Source of the DNA: Nissolia schottii
Lineage: Eukaryota > Streptophyta > Magnoliopsida > Fabales > Fabaceae
DNA: 64,000 bases
Assembly: GCA_003254905.1 (NCBI GenBank)
Contig: QANU01021398.1
Span: 62,001-126,000, forward strand
Direction of reading: 5' to 3'
A model generated the notes under the pieces. That model was given only the letters and a program-made list of their open reading frames with translations, did no database searches and had not been told where the DNA came from. Positions 21,678 to 41,222 of this stretch are shown here, in pieces. Both the position numbers and the translations under genes were made by a program. Numbering within the stretch: the first letter of the stretch is position 1; each line of letters opens with the position of its first letter.

Positions 21678-24600
21678 ATGGCGAGCGAAGAGGAAAGCGG
21701 GGAGTTCTACCTGAGATACTACGTTGGGCACAAGGGCAAGTTCGGTCACGAGTTCTTGGAGTTCGAGTTCAGGCCAGACGGCAAGCTCCGCTACGCTAAC
21801 AACTCCAACTACAAAAACGACACCATCATCCGCAAGGAGGTTTACCTCACTCCTGCCGTTTTGCGCGAGTGCCGTCGTATCATCTCCGAAAGCGAGGTTA
21901 CTCTCTCTTACTCTCTCTCTCTTGGTTCCGTTCCTTTAAAAAAAAAAAAAACAAAAAAATAGGTGAAAGGTTTATTTACTTGGGTTTTTGTTTAATGCTT
22001 GCAGGCCTTATGCTCATAAAGTACTTAGATGCTAGTTATCATCTGCGTTATTTTCTTCTAATTCGTTAGTTTCTTCTCATAATGTCTCATTCTTTCATTG
22101 TTTGTTGTGCGAATATGTGAGAAGCAAGTGAGGGTTGTTTAGTTTCTTCTTTTTGCGTTTGGTTAGAAAACCTGTTGTACGCAAATTCGATTGTGCCATG
22201 GATTACGAAATTGTTCCGATTGGGTCCACGGTGGATTCAGCGTTGGGTCTGAGAATTGGTTTTCTATCGGGTAGAAAGGAGTTAGGGTGGACTCTACGTT
22301 TCTTTTTCATACGCAATTTATGAGAAAATGTTGTGTAATGGGGTTCAAGGTTTTGCCGCTACTGTGAGTTCTTGAACTTCCAAGGAAAATGGGTTAAAAG
22401 TAGTGTTTCTTTTTTTTTGGATGGAAATCTTGTGTTCGTTTTCTTTGTGTAGATCTTGCGATGGTTGATTTAGATGGTGTAGGCTTTTATTGGAGTTGAA
22501 AATTTGGAATAAAGAAGGAAAGTGAAGATTGGTGAAATAATTGTTCATTTGACTTATCCGTGGTGCTATGATGTTTTTTATATAGTTTGTCTTTTAGATT
22601 TGTCATAGAAATTAGAGGGTGCTTTTTAAGGGTTTAGGGTTTATCACTTATGCAATGTTCTATAAATAAGGCACAAGAACAGACTCCCTTACATTTGTTC
22701 AGTTTTATTGTGTCACATCGAGATATAGTTCTAGCTAGTTCTTCATTGTCTTCTATAGGTTTTCCTGCCACATTTAATGAAGGGGCTAAGCTGCTTTTCA
22801 TTTTTAAACATTCACGTATGACAGTTATTATTTTCTTTATTCTGCTTTCTCATGAGTTGGTGTCTTTGTTCAGATCATGAAGGAAGATGATAACAACTGG
22901 CCAGAACCTGACCGAGTTGGGCGGCAGGAGCTCGAGATTGTGATGGGGAATGAGCACATCTCCTTCACAACATCAAAGATTGGGTCTCTTGTGGATGTTC
23001 AGAGTAGTGCAGATCCAGAAGGTCTTCGCATCTTTTACTATCTTGTTCAGGTGAGCTGATTGTTTACTGCTTTTGATGGGTTTTTGTGAGCTCTTCTGCT
23101 GTTTTCATTTTATGTCGTGTGGGAAATTTCCTTTGCCTTTGATTACAGCGAACATCATAGTCATTCATATTCATATGCCTGAGTTTGTCTACTTTCCTAT
23201 GGAGTGTCATAGGATACTTCTGGTGGAAGGTTTCTTACTGACTTTCATCAACACACAGTTGTGAAATTCTTTTATTTTGCCATAGCTCAGTTCTAAAGGC
23301 TCTCTTGCATGTTATCCTGCTTCTAACTTCTAAGCAACTTCTTTAATTCTTTATATCGAAAAAAATATATTATATAATTCCAAGGAAAAGAGATTATATG
23401 TTTTTGCTTCCAGATTTTGTGGTTACTGTGACTGAAAAAAGAGACCTTGTTATAGAAACTACATCAAATTACTTCAGGAAACATAATTATGGTGTATCTT
23501 TTCTCTTGTGCTGTGAGTTATCAGTGGTATGCTTGGATAGTTGGACTTATGGAGGAAATGATATACTCAAGAAATAAAACATAGATCATTCAAGACTTTG
23601 AGAGGCCTTGATCTCTCCCACCACTTTGATTTTTGTTCTATCTTCCTTGCTTTTATACTTCAATCCCCTATTGCCTCCCACCCACTTTTCTGCTGCCACA
23701 TACATTGCAGGTTATTACAATAGGTCACCCTTCCCCCCTTCTCATGGGATTCTAATTTCCAATCCCCTTCTTGTAGCACCATCTTTTTTCTAAAATATCT
23801 TTGGCTACCTAACAATAGTCTCCCCCAAAAGGTTCAGCTTGTCCTTAAGGTGAAGATTAAGGTCAGGGTCTAATAGAACTGGATCAGAATTAATAGGAAC
23901 AAATATAGAAGTAAAAGGATTTTCCTATTCACTCTTGTAGTCTGCATCAATGTGATGACAGAACCAAGGTTCAACTGTGGATGTTACAGTAATACAGAGG
24001 TACAAAGAAAGCAAGTACGCTGTATGCGCCCAAGGAACTTTTGACGTGTTTTTCTTGTTAACTTCCTCTCTGACTTCCCAATACCTCTTCAACCCTTCCC
24101 AATCTCCTGTCTATTTCCACCCTCTTTCTCTTGGTCTTGTTACAATTTCTAACAGAATTAGTTAATAACAGGGCATATCCACTACTACTCTTCCACTTTG
24201 CGTACCATGCACCTTCTTTTTTCTATAATGCCTTTGGCTACCTAACAATACTCTCATTGATGGTCATTCCTCCCCCCTCCCCCCTCCCCCCAACTAACAG
24301 ACACACACAAACATCCACTTTATTCTCATGATGGAATTGAGGAGGATTGTCTTGGACTGTATTCAACAATTCCTATGAATTGCCACAATTGGGTAAGCCC
24401 TTCCATTAAATGTGAACTTCTGTAACACCTTCAAAATTGGTTTTGGTTTGGAGGACCTTAGCAGCCTGCATCTGCAACGCTACCTTGATCTAGTATTGAT
24501 GCCACCATTTCTTGAATTGCTTGAACAAGCATGACAATCGGACCTCAAGCCTTCTGTCTTAGTCTGACAAATAATAAGTAAATTATTTTGGTTTTTAGGA

Positions 24601-25587
24601 ACTATGTTAAAGATCATGTCATGTCAACACCAGTAACATACAAAGCTGAATCCAGTACCATTTATTACATGCTTTTAACTAATCTATACCCCAGTGCCAG
24701 CTTGCTATGGATCTTGATTTATCATTACTTTTTTGCCTTCTTCTATTTAAGTATGACACTTTTTATTCAGTGGTTCTTGACTTTGCGAAAACATACATCA
24801 TCATGAATTGATCTGGAATGGTGTTTTTGGTCATAGCTTGAAGTTTGCTTTTGTGATAGGATTTTATATTATGGGTTTGAAGTCATTTGTATGCCAAAGA
24901 GAGGTGAACCACGGATGTCCATGAACTTACTTGAAACTGTGGTTTTAGGTTAAATAATGGGATGGATATTGCGAGGTTTATGTAATTTGATGTATTTTAA
25001 GGTGTCTATGTACAGAAGAAATTGTGATTTATTGAAATTAGGTGGACTTAATTGGTTTAGAAGAGGTTAAGAGGGCTTATGTATCACACCTAGGGTTCCT
25101 TTGGTATTCAATCATGTAATGAAATGGCATGTTAGATTCCAATGAATCATTATTTGCACATAAACAAAACAGTTTACTAATTGTTATAGTTTGGACTCAT
25201 TTGTCAAAGTCACACTATTTAGACAACACGACGCAAGCTTGTTTTGTACACTGGAAACATTAATTTGGACATGGTTTCTACATATTGTTTAGTTCTTGTG
25301 ATCTTCTGACAGTGATATTGCATTAGTTTATATTGACCTTTTCTTCAGCTATGCTCTTCAATATTGGTAGTTTCTCACCTTTTGTGATCTTCAATGTTGC
25401 TAGTATGGACTAGGAAGCCAGAGTGAAAATTAGTGTGCCCTCCCATTAGTTTGCAGGCTTCCTGGTTTCCTTTTATGTTCAGCTCATGCACTTAGTTTAT
25501 TCTTACTATAATTTCATGTATTTGCAGGATTTGAAGTGCTTTGTCTTCTCTCTTATTTCCCTTCACTTCAAGATCAAGCCAATATAA
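21678..25587 (+). CDS. MAGO: MAGO NASHI homologue (3 exons)
   Basis: Exons 21678-21896, 22874-23050 and 25528-25587 join in phase 0 to 151 codons, close to the 146-150 residues usual for the family. Exon 1 encodes '[20 protein letters not shown]' and '[18 protein letters not shown]'; exon 2 '[18 protein letters not shown]' and '[15 protein letters not shown]'; exon 3 '[19 protein letters not shown]', the conserved C-terminus. Mago pairs with Y14 and, with eIF4A3 and Btz, forms the exon junction complex that marks spliced mRNA in the nucleus and acts in mRNA export, localisation and decay. All conserved segments are intact. Intron 2 is 2.5 kb and carries old repeats. Start chosen at the ATG giving the family N-terminus '[11 protein letters not shown]'. 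Confidence 0.97.
23560..24330. repeat. decayed dispersed repeat in MAGO intron 2
   Basis: The phrase CTTTGGCTACCTAACAATA occurs twice (about 23801 and 24232), each preceded by a TTTTTTCTA run and followed by CT-rich sequence. This suggests a duplicated or nested repeat remnant. The family is not recognised. Confidence 0.45.
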
Positions 25588-26405
25588 GATGTTGACAGTG
25601 TTATCTGTTCAACCTCTCGGGGAATGTGTGCTTCTGTAACAATTGCTCCTTTTGGCTATGGAGTTTGATATCTGACAGGGTGACGGCTTTATAATTATCG
25701 CTGAACATATTTGAGTGGAATTGGGTTGGATTGAATATTCTGATTTGAGTGGATGTACCAAGAAGTTGATTGGATTGCTTTTTTATGCATGGTTTAGCTA
25801 TTTACTCTTCTTTACCTTGTTTCTACGGCTATATTACATTCGAAGTTGCTTATTCTGTCGGCTAGCAATCAATTGGTGTTATGATATCCGATTATTGTTT
25901 GGTAAATATATTATAATATTGTTCTTTATATACGTAAATGATTATAAATAAATATAAAAGAGAATAAAATTTAAGTTTGCATTAGTCTTTTAACTTTTAA
26001 AGAATTCAAACTATCTCTGATTATTTACGAGGGCTGAAAGTTAAAGTGCATAAACTCTTTTACTTGCCAAACATAGAAAACTTGCTTATAAATATATTTA
26101 AATATTTCTCATTTTCTCACTATATAGATTCATAATTAACTTTGGAAATAATTTTTTATTAGTTATTAGCTATCTTAATACAGTAATAAGAACAACAAAA
26201 ACATAAAAAAAAAAAGAACAGTATTTAAAAAAAAGCTAACAACGTGTTGAAAATTTGATTCTAGTTTATTTTTTTTGGTTAAATTATAATTCCATTTTTC
26301 TGTTCATATGTTCTATTTTCTCTTTTTTACTCGATTCATAAATTCTAATTTCAAATTCAATAATTTTTATTCTATTTGGGCTTGAACAAAATCATCTTAC
26401 CATGT

Positions 26406-26411
26406 TATAAA
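26406..26411 (+). promoter_or_regulatory. TATA box candidate of the CDC7-like gene
   Basis: TATAAA 222 bp before the start codon, preceding a C-rich then CT-rich leader. Confidence 0.4.
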
Positions 26412-26460
26412 CAGGAAAAATTAGCTCGGGCCAAGAAGAAACCCCAACAATACAACTCAT

Positions 26461-26580
26461 ACCCCCCCCCCCCCCACCCGCCCCCCCACCCCCCCNCCTC
26501 CTCTCTCTCTCACTTCCCCAATTTTCATTTCCCGCTCCTCTCTCTCTCTCTCTCAAACACACACACTCTCTCTCTAAAAG
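26461..26580. repeat. poly(C) run with an N, then CT microsatellite
   Basis: 26462-26498 is almost pure C and includes an unresolved base at 26496. 26500-26575 is a CT/CA-rich leader, probably within the 5' UTR. Sequencing through such a run is unreliable. Confidence 0.85.
26528..26535 (+). promoter_or_regulatory. E2F binding site
   Basis: TTTCCCGC, an exact match to the plant E2F consensus TTTSSCGS, 93 bp before the CDC7-like start codon. It fits S-phase expression of a replication kinase. Confidence 0.6.
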
Positions 26581-26627
26581 TCACTCTCAGTCTCAGACAT
26601 CACAGATCCGAATCAACGAATCCATCC

Positions 26628-34719
<8,092 letters not shown>

Positions 34720-35089
34720 GATAATTTTCATACAGTCTAGGAATTTTTTGGTAACAAACACTGACTCGTAATTAGTTGCTGTAATACTTTAAAAAGGGAT
34801 TGACACATAAGAGTGTTTCCTACACCTCTGATAGATGTGTATATAACTATTTTAGAGAAAACGAGTACAATTGTAACTTGTAACATGTGTAAATTCCTAT
34901 TTTTTTTTCCTTTCTATATTTATGTTTTTTTGCTGTAAATTTTTATTGTGTTAATATCTTAATTGGCCTTTTGGATGTTATCTTTTTTGTCTTACATGGT
35001 CTTTCAATTTAAAATGATACGTTGGTTCTTAGACTTTGTTAATTTTGATTTTTTGTAGACTTTATATATACAAAACACATTTTTTAAAA

Positions 35090-35340
35090 GTTCTAGATCA
35101 TTGCCAAAAGCTTTATAAGTGTTGTCAATTGTTACTTTGTATGTTATTATTTATATAGTTACAAAATTTTGCTACGAACAACACTTAAAAAGCGTTGCCT
35201 AGAGTTTTAAATTGTTGCTAATAGTTTCGGAAGTGATTTCAATAATCACTTGAGGATGTTATTATGTATATAATTATAAATTTTTTTTCTATAGGAAACA
35301 CTTAAGAAGCATTGTCGAAGGTTTCCTTCATATGTTTGTC
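35090..35340. repeat. tandem decayed repeats with AACACTTAAAAAGCGTTGCC
   Basis: AACACTTAAAAAGCGTTGCC near 35190 and AAACACTTAAGAAGCATTGTC near 35298, each followed by a similar tail, with further relatives around 35100-35130. The motif is of the kind found in subterminal arrays of legume CACTA elements; this assignment is an inference. Confidence 0.45.
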
Positions 35341-35389
35341 CCCCCTAACATTTATGTTATCTTTTGCCACTATTGCTATGATTAGAATA

Positions 35390-35755
35390 GTGTGCAGTGG
35401 TAGTGGTGGGAATGATGATTGTGCTTATGGTGGTGGGGGGGAATGGAGGGGTGTTGTGGTGGTGGAGGTAGGGAGTGTGTGTGGTGGCGGTGGTGGTGAA
35501 AATGAGGGCATAGTAACGGTAGGAATGAGGGTGTGGTTGGTCCATAAACCATCAAAGCGATGTTTTTAGGTTGATTAAGATAGAGGGGAGAGAAAATGAT
35601 GATAACGGACACGCCAGTAGTTGTTAGGGGTTGGTGGATGGAGGAATTAACGGGTCCAACGTTTACGAAGTCCACAAACTAAAATGTCATTATTTTAAGT
35701 GAAGGGATCAAGTAGAGTAAGAAGATAAAGTATATGGATCAAATATGATATTAAC
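35390..35755. repeat. GGT-rich tract plus second copy of the TTGGTCC-type repeat
   Basis: 35395-35510 repeats GGTGGT units. 35625-35755 matches the repeat at 6050-6200 ('GGGGTTGGTGGATGGAGGAA', 'CAACGTTTACGAAGTC', 'GATATTAACC'). The frames read on the minus strand here (His/Thr-rich) are artefacts. Confidence 0.7.
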
Positions 35756-35989
35756 CTATTTTTATTACCTTTTTCAACACTTCTTCAGGTTAGGGTGGCT
35801 TTGCCTAAGTCAAACCTGTCATTTTAACCCACTGTCTAAGTATGGCCAGCCTGAAAGTTTGGTCAGCCTAAAGCCTATATACAAAGCCTAAAATCCAAAA
35901 GAAAAAGAAATCTTAATAACTCTTTAAAAGAATCAAATTTGGGTTGAGAAAAAAAAAGAAGGAAAACAATCAAATATTCATAAACAAAA

Positions 35990-37185
35990 TAAGGGGAATC
36001 AATCTATTCTCAGTTGGAATATCCGTGATGCGGTGAATAAAGATGGTCGACGGCATTGCTGCGAGTTGTTTCAAAAATTTCGTCGTTCGGTTTTCATTTT
36101 ATTGGAGATCAATCACTTACACTTTGCTTTGTCTGGTGATTGGTATTAGGGGTTATGGTACTTTGAAGTGGGCGTAGCAGAAGCAACTAGTCACAATGGA
36201 GGTGTTTGGGTTTTGCTGAGTGATGCGAGTCTCAGTTATAGGGTCATTGATATTCATTCGCAGGTTGTTTCATTTTCTGTGGGCAGTGAATTTTCTATTC
36301 GGTCTTGCAATGTTGTTTATGCTAGCCCCATTCCTAATGTGAGAAGTAACTTTTGGGCCTACCTTAAGCAATTACAGACTGACATGCATTGTTAGGGGAT
36401 TTTAATGAAATTCTTCTTCCGTCGAAAACCTGCGGAGGTATATTTCATCCTTCCAGATCCCACGAGTTCTCAGTGGTCCTTGAGGAGTGTGGTCTTGTGG
36501 ATTTGGGGTGTTCAGGGATCAAATTTACGTGGTCTCACAAGGTTACAGGTGGTAGAATGGTTTTGAAGAGATTGGACCGTGGCTTGTCTAATCTTGATTG
36601 GGGATTGCGGTTCCTAGAAGCGTTTGTTGAGAATCTTTGTCGTCTCCACTCGGATCACTCTCCTATTTTACTTCACTGTCATGGATTGCCTCAAGCTAAA
36701 GGTGATCGCCCGTTACAGTTCTTGGCTGCTTGGGATACTCATTTGGATTACCAGAGGGTTGTTGAGGAGGCTTGGGAGAGAGGAAGGCCTCGAGTTACTG
36801 AGAGTTTGTCTTCCATAAGGACTGATTCCACTGCATTTACTTATGATACTTTTGTTAGCATTCTTCAACGCAAGAAGGATTTGGAGGTGCGTATTAAAGG
36901 GCTTGAGAGAAGTAGAATCTTGGGATTCTATAGCTTGGCAGAATTTGTTGCATTCACTTCGGGCTGAGTATGCTCGAGTTTTACTTCAGGAGGAAATTCT
37001 TTGGTTTCGGAAGTCTAGGGAAGTGTCGGTGAGATTTGGGGATTGGAATACTAAATTTTTAAATGCTCCAAACATCGTACATTGGAAGGGGAATAAAATC
37101 CATGAGCTATTTCTTGAGGTTGGCACTTGGACTTCTGATGACGACACGCTATGTAGTGAAGCTCTATTGTTCTATATAGCAAACA
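35990..37185 (+). pseudogene. LINE endonuclease and RT N-terminal fragment
   Basis: Broken plus-strand frames spell a plant L1-type LINE ORF2 start: 'SWNIRDAVNKDGRRH', a degenerate endonuclease N-part, then the endonuclease motifs 'LGDFNEIL' (about 36392) and 'SDHSPILL' (about 36651), and the linker to RT 'EEILWFRKSREVSVRFGDWNTKFLN'. A TAG separates 'GDWY' from the next block, and two frame changes are needed around 36390 and 36900. The RT core is missing: the homology ends near 37185, where a copia fragment of opposite orientation begins. Confidence 0.85.
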
Positions 37186-37189
37186 CACG

Positions 37190-37800
37190 ATGTACAGAGG
37201 GAAGAGTATCTAAGAGAAGTGTAAGGACTTGTTGTCGTACCAGGGAAAAACGCTCGTCCAAGCCCTTTAAGAAACGAATGATGAAATCCTACTTGTGGCG
37301 CTCTTTGGTGGTAGATGTGTAGGGAGCTAAAGGGAATAGATTTTCGATTTCTTTCCACAAGGACTTCATATTTGTGAAATAACAAGTGACATTTTGGTTT
37401 CCCTGCTTGAGAGCATACACTTACGGAGAAAATTTTTGAGAGTGTTATCGAAATAGATGACACTTTGGGAAATAGATTAAGACAAAGAATTAAGAAACAA
37501 AGAAATGATGAGATTTGTTACAACATTCGTAGCAAAAAAAGAAGCATCAGTAGACTTGGGGGGCGAGAATGGCACCATTGAGAAAACCCATTTTATTTTT
37601 GGAGATGAGGGTTATTCCAAAAGACTTGGACCATGAGTGATAATTGTTTCTAGTTAGGACTGAAGTGACAACGACAGCAATGGGACTTTTATTAGGGTGA
37701 ATATAAAAGGGACTTGAGGGAGTTTGAGTGACACCAGAGTGAGTGTAGTTTTGAGAGAGGTGACATGAGAATCTTTCTTTGGTGATGTAGCTTCAGCCAT
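37190..37800 (-). pseudogene. copia gag fragment (truncated, frameshifted)
   Basis: On the minus strand an ATG at 37800 opens 'MAEATSPKK', followed across frames by the gag signature 'LTRNNYHSWSKSF' and 'LISKNKMGFLNGAI'. Several stops and at least two frame changes. It is cut at about 37190 against the LINE, so pol and the other LTR are lost. Confidence 0.75.
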
Positions 37801-37815
37801 GGTTCAAAAGAAAAC

Positions 37816-38012
37816 CTGGCTCTGATACTATAATAAGAAAACAAAAAAGTGACGAAGGAACAGTGAAATTGGAGAAAATGCTCTTATTTTATTATACACG
37901 ATATACAGTATATAGATAGATACAATGAGGTGCTATGCCTCAGGATAAGATGGAGACAAAAAGAAAAAAGAGAAAGGACAATTCCAGTTACGAGTGAATA
38001 CAATCTGTAACA
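37816..38012 (-). repeat. primer site and short LTR of the truncated copia element
   Basis: 37816-37830 on the minus strand reads TAGTATCAGAGCCAG, a mutated tRNA-Met primer site. The putative LTR spans about 37831-38012 and begins TGTTACAGATTGTATTCACT on the minus strand. The inner end has lost its CA, so the boundaries are approximate. Confidence 0.6.
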
Positions 38013-38019
38013 ATTCTAA

Positions 38020-38475
38020 CTAAGAATGAATACATATTGTACGAAGGTTCCGAACGCTTTTTAGAATATGAATAGGTCACTATATTTTTATATATGGAGA
38101 ATATTATTCTAGTTGATGAGTTAGAGAAAGGTGTCTCAACTATATGGGCCAGAAATTTGTTTTGAGCCCAATGTGTTATTTCAATGTGGCTTGTTGGGTT
38201 GCATTTCTGTTTCATTATTTTGGGCTTGAGTTCCTTGCTCTAATAAAAGATGATACCATCTACCTTTAACCAATTTTTTTCTTCCTACTTATTTTTCAAC
38301 ATTGTGGGAGAAAATGGATTGGGATACAGGAAAGACAAAAGAACAGTTGAATATGCTTTGCATATTATAGTGGTGTTGTGTGTTTGAGTACCACGAGGTT
38401 ATGTCAATTTATAGGCAGCGAATAAAATCAAAACTTAATGAAGGTGGTCCTAAAGTTATTATCCGTCATGCCTTG
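38020..38475 (+). repeat. flank shared with 61105-61565 (segmental duplication)
   Basis: Near-identical to 61105-61565, including the exact position where the long LTR is inserted. A short frame here ('SKLNEGGPKVIIRHALC') is conserved in both copies and interrupted by the LTR, but no family is recognised. Confidence 0.7.
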
Positions 38476-41217
38476 TGTAACATCCTGATTTTTTCCCTTA
38501 TGAGGATTTCGCATAATTGATGAATTCGCGTAATTAAAGTATATTCGAGACGATTATCTAGACTGGGAATTTAGTTATAAAAATTTATTTCCCCAAAATA
38601 CTAGTTAAAATAATGGCCTTGTAATCCCGCAAAAATTTTGCAAGATTCAGATTGATTTTCGAATTTAACTATGACTCAAAGGTATCCGTAAAATATCCTG
38701 TTATGAACATAAATTTACGAATACCTTGACCGGACTTAAATTATGGATAAGAACTATTAGTAGATCACGACGGTGTGTTCGGAATATTTTTAGGATATCC
38801 ATACACAAACGATTAACGACCAAACGCGATCAAACATGATTAAAATTATCCCGTGGCCCATGGCAGGTGGCATAAGCCACGACCACATCATCTAATCTTA
38901 TCCGTGCAGTAGTGATAAAGAAAAAGATAAAATGGCACAGTGAGGCAGCAAGGCCACCGAATGGTGGCCTATAAATACCCTGCCCCTTTGCCATGTTATG
39001 CTTCAAATTTCATCTGCTTCCATATTTGGTTGAAAAAATAGCAGGATCGCACTAATGTTCGTGGGAACATTTTCTCACAACTCTCATGACCAAATAACAC
39101 ACTTAGGAAGTGGATAACCCTAGCTTACTCACCTCCTTGGTGATTTCTATATGTTATATGTATAGTATAAGAAAGCATAACGTGATAGCGATTATGTGGA
39201 AATTATGTTTGTTATGATGCATATATGAGTTTAGGTATTTTTGAGTTAGAAAAATGTATTATATGACTGTTGGAACATGTGGAAAGCTTAAATGAATTTT
39301 TAAGTTAAACCTGTGAGAAACAAGCAAGAAACAGCGCTGCGAATGAGTTTAATGCAAGGTCATTCAAATGACCAAGTATAGTCATTCGAATGACCCTGAA
39401 ATTTACTCATCCTAGGGCAATTTTGTCAGGTCATTCGAATGACCTAGCCATGGTCATTCGAATGACCCTTAAATTTTACCAACAGAGAGCCAAATTTTCA
39501 AGTCATTCGAATGAATAGCCTTGGTCATTCGAATAATCACTTAATGACCTGAGTTTTCAAGCCTAACCACATATTCCAAAAAGCACAAAACCCCTGGAAA
39601 TGTATATTCAATACTGGAAATGATTATGAATGTATGTGTTATGTTAGCATACATCATGAGGACTCGGTCGTCATTAGTGCTTTAGGACAACTGTAGATGA
39701 TTAGAAAGCAATCACCTAATGCCCTAAAGATCATAATTGAATCCTAGGGGAAAAGTATAATGTTAAGAAGGTTTCGGCCCCAGAGGTTTCGGTGTACCTA
39801 GAAGAAAGTATATAGCTATATGATTAGGATTATCCCCTCTCTTGGCACGTCCACCGGACAAGCCCCTCGCCAGTCCCATAAGATGGATTGGTTGATAATG
39901 TTACAGAGGCATCGACTTGGCTTTATGTGTATGTTAAGAAAGAAAGAGAAGATGAGTACATAAGGGCGTGGCGTCACAAAGTCTCACGAATACACTTTTG
40001 GTCGCGTCGATAGGGCATGCCCCAAAGTAGAAATACCCTTCTGGTGGCATCGATAGGGGAGGCCAGAGAGACAAAGAGAGAACAAGTCCAACTCCTGGTC
40101 GCATCGATAGGGCAGGTCCCTCGCCATTCCCCAAGTCAAATGGTTGTTCCTATCGTTGTATGACGAAGTATGACATCGTGCATCCGTGGTTAGCTATCAC
40201 TCCGATCAGAGTGTTGCTGGGTCGTCAACGATAAGGAAGCATAATAAGGTTGTAGTCGTATGACCACGACTACAAAGGAGGAGGACGCATTCGAGCAAGA
40301 AGGACGTAGCCACATGGTGGGTAAGAGAATCTCAGATCCCCTCATGCACAAGATATGTGATGTATGTATGTAAGCAGGTGTATTATGTCAGTTACCATCA
40401 AGAGAACTCTCAAGAAAGCCTATGTGAACGTTATAGACCATGCAAGTATGTGATCGGACATCACATCCCTTAAGCGAATAAAGTTAATAAGCATGAATCC
40501 TTTGGTAATACAAAGATTAAAGATCCCCAGTCACCTAGTAATCTAGATAAAGCTACACAGGATTAAGAAATATGATAATAATAAGTAGGAACCGTAGTAT
40601 GCATGAACACTTAGAGATCTCCTGAGTGGCATGGATCATAACCAAGGTAATAAGAAACCCCCTACGCTAAAGGTATGCCACTGAGAATACAACATTCTCA
40701 CCCCCCACTCGTTTATGACTCCAGGAGTGGGCAAGGACTATGCCGAGCAGTAGGAGGAGCAGTGAAGGGCTGGACGGGGAGCACCGACCCAGGGGAACGA
40801 ATCAAGATGAAGTTTTGAAAGGGCTAAATGAACTATGTACCAGTTGGCCCTTACATTTTGTAGTCGAATCTTATTTGTTGACAGACATGGTATGTGTATC
40901 TTAACTATTGTAATACTTATGTAAATTCTTGTTTATCTATGTGATGGACCGCATGCTTGTTTATCTATTTGATTGTGTTATGCATGATTGATACTCGTAA
41001 GCCCAAGACTCTATCGTTCATTTTATATGTTCTACCCAAAGTAAGATTCATATTTTATGCAGTAAACAATGAAAAGGAAAAGTTTAAATCAGTCCATATT
41101 TTCTTAACCAAGTATTTCTAAAATTAATAAAGGACTATAAGTATTCCCACCAAGTAATTAACAACCTAGTGAGTATTGTGTACGACTTAAGCGTAAGTAG
41201 TTACCTAGGGTGTTACA
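38476..41217 (+). mobile_element. 2.74-kb solo LTR (probably Ty3/gypsy) with CCTTG target duplication
   Basis: Starts TGTAACATCC and ends GGGTGTTACA: perfect 7-bp inverted ends TGTAACA/TGTTACA. The 5-bp sequence CCTTG lies directly on both sides (38471-38475 and 41218-41222). There is no internal region or second LTR, so this is the product of LTR-LTR recombination. CTATAAATA at 38970-38978 is a candidate promoter in the plus direction. 39358-39540 carries a triplicated 72-bp unit with palindromes, and 40000-40120 three copies of a GTCGCGTCGATAGGG box. No coding sequence is recognisable. Assignment to gypsy rests on the length and the TGTAACATCC start and is an inference. Confidence 0.85.
39358..39545. 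repeat. three 72-bp tandem repeats, each with two GGTCATTCGAATGACC palindromes
   Basis: Palindromes start at 39358, 39381, 39429, 39452, 39502 and 39523 (spacings 23, 48, 23, 50, 21), which defines three tandem units with paired 16-bp palindromes, most of them perfect or with one or two changes. The same array is present in the second LTR copy at about 62500-62695. Confidence 0.9.
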
Positions 41218-41222
41218 CCTTG

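Noticed and set aside
36168..37322. Endonuclease/exonuclease gene reading of 36168-36967
   Set aside because: Motifs and order are those of a LINE ORF2 with stops and frame changes; it lacks the RT core and is cut by a copia fragment.
39358..39545. Heat-shock element reading of the TTCGAA palindromes
   Set aside because: Heat-shock elements need GAA and TTC blocks separated by two bases; here TTC and GAA abut.
39934..40134. Minus-strand frame in the solo LTR, with a related one at 62959-63309
   Set aside because: Lies in non-coding LTR with repeated CpG-rich boxes; the frame differs between the two copies and has no domain.
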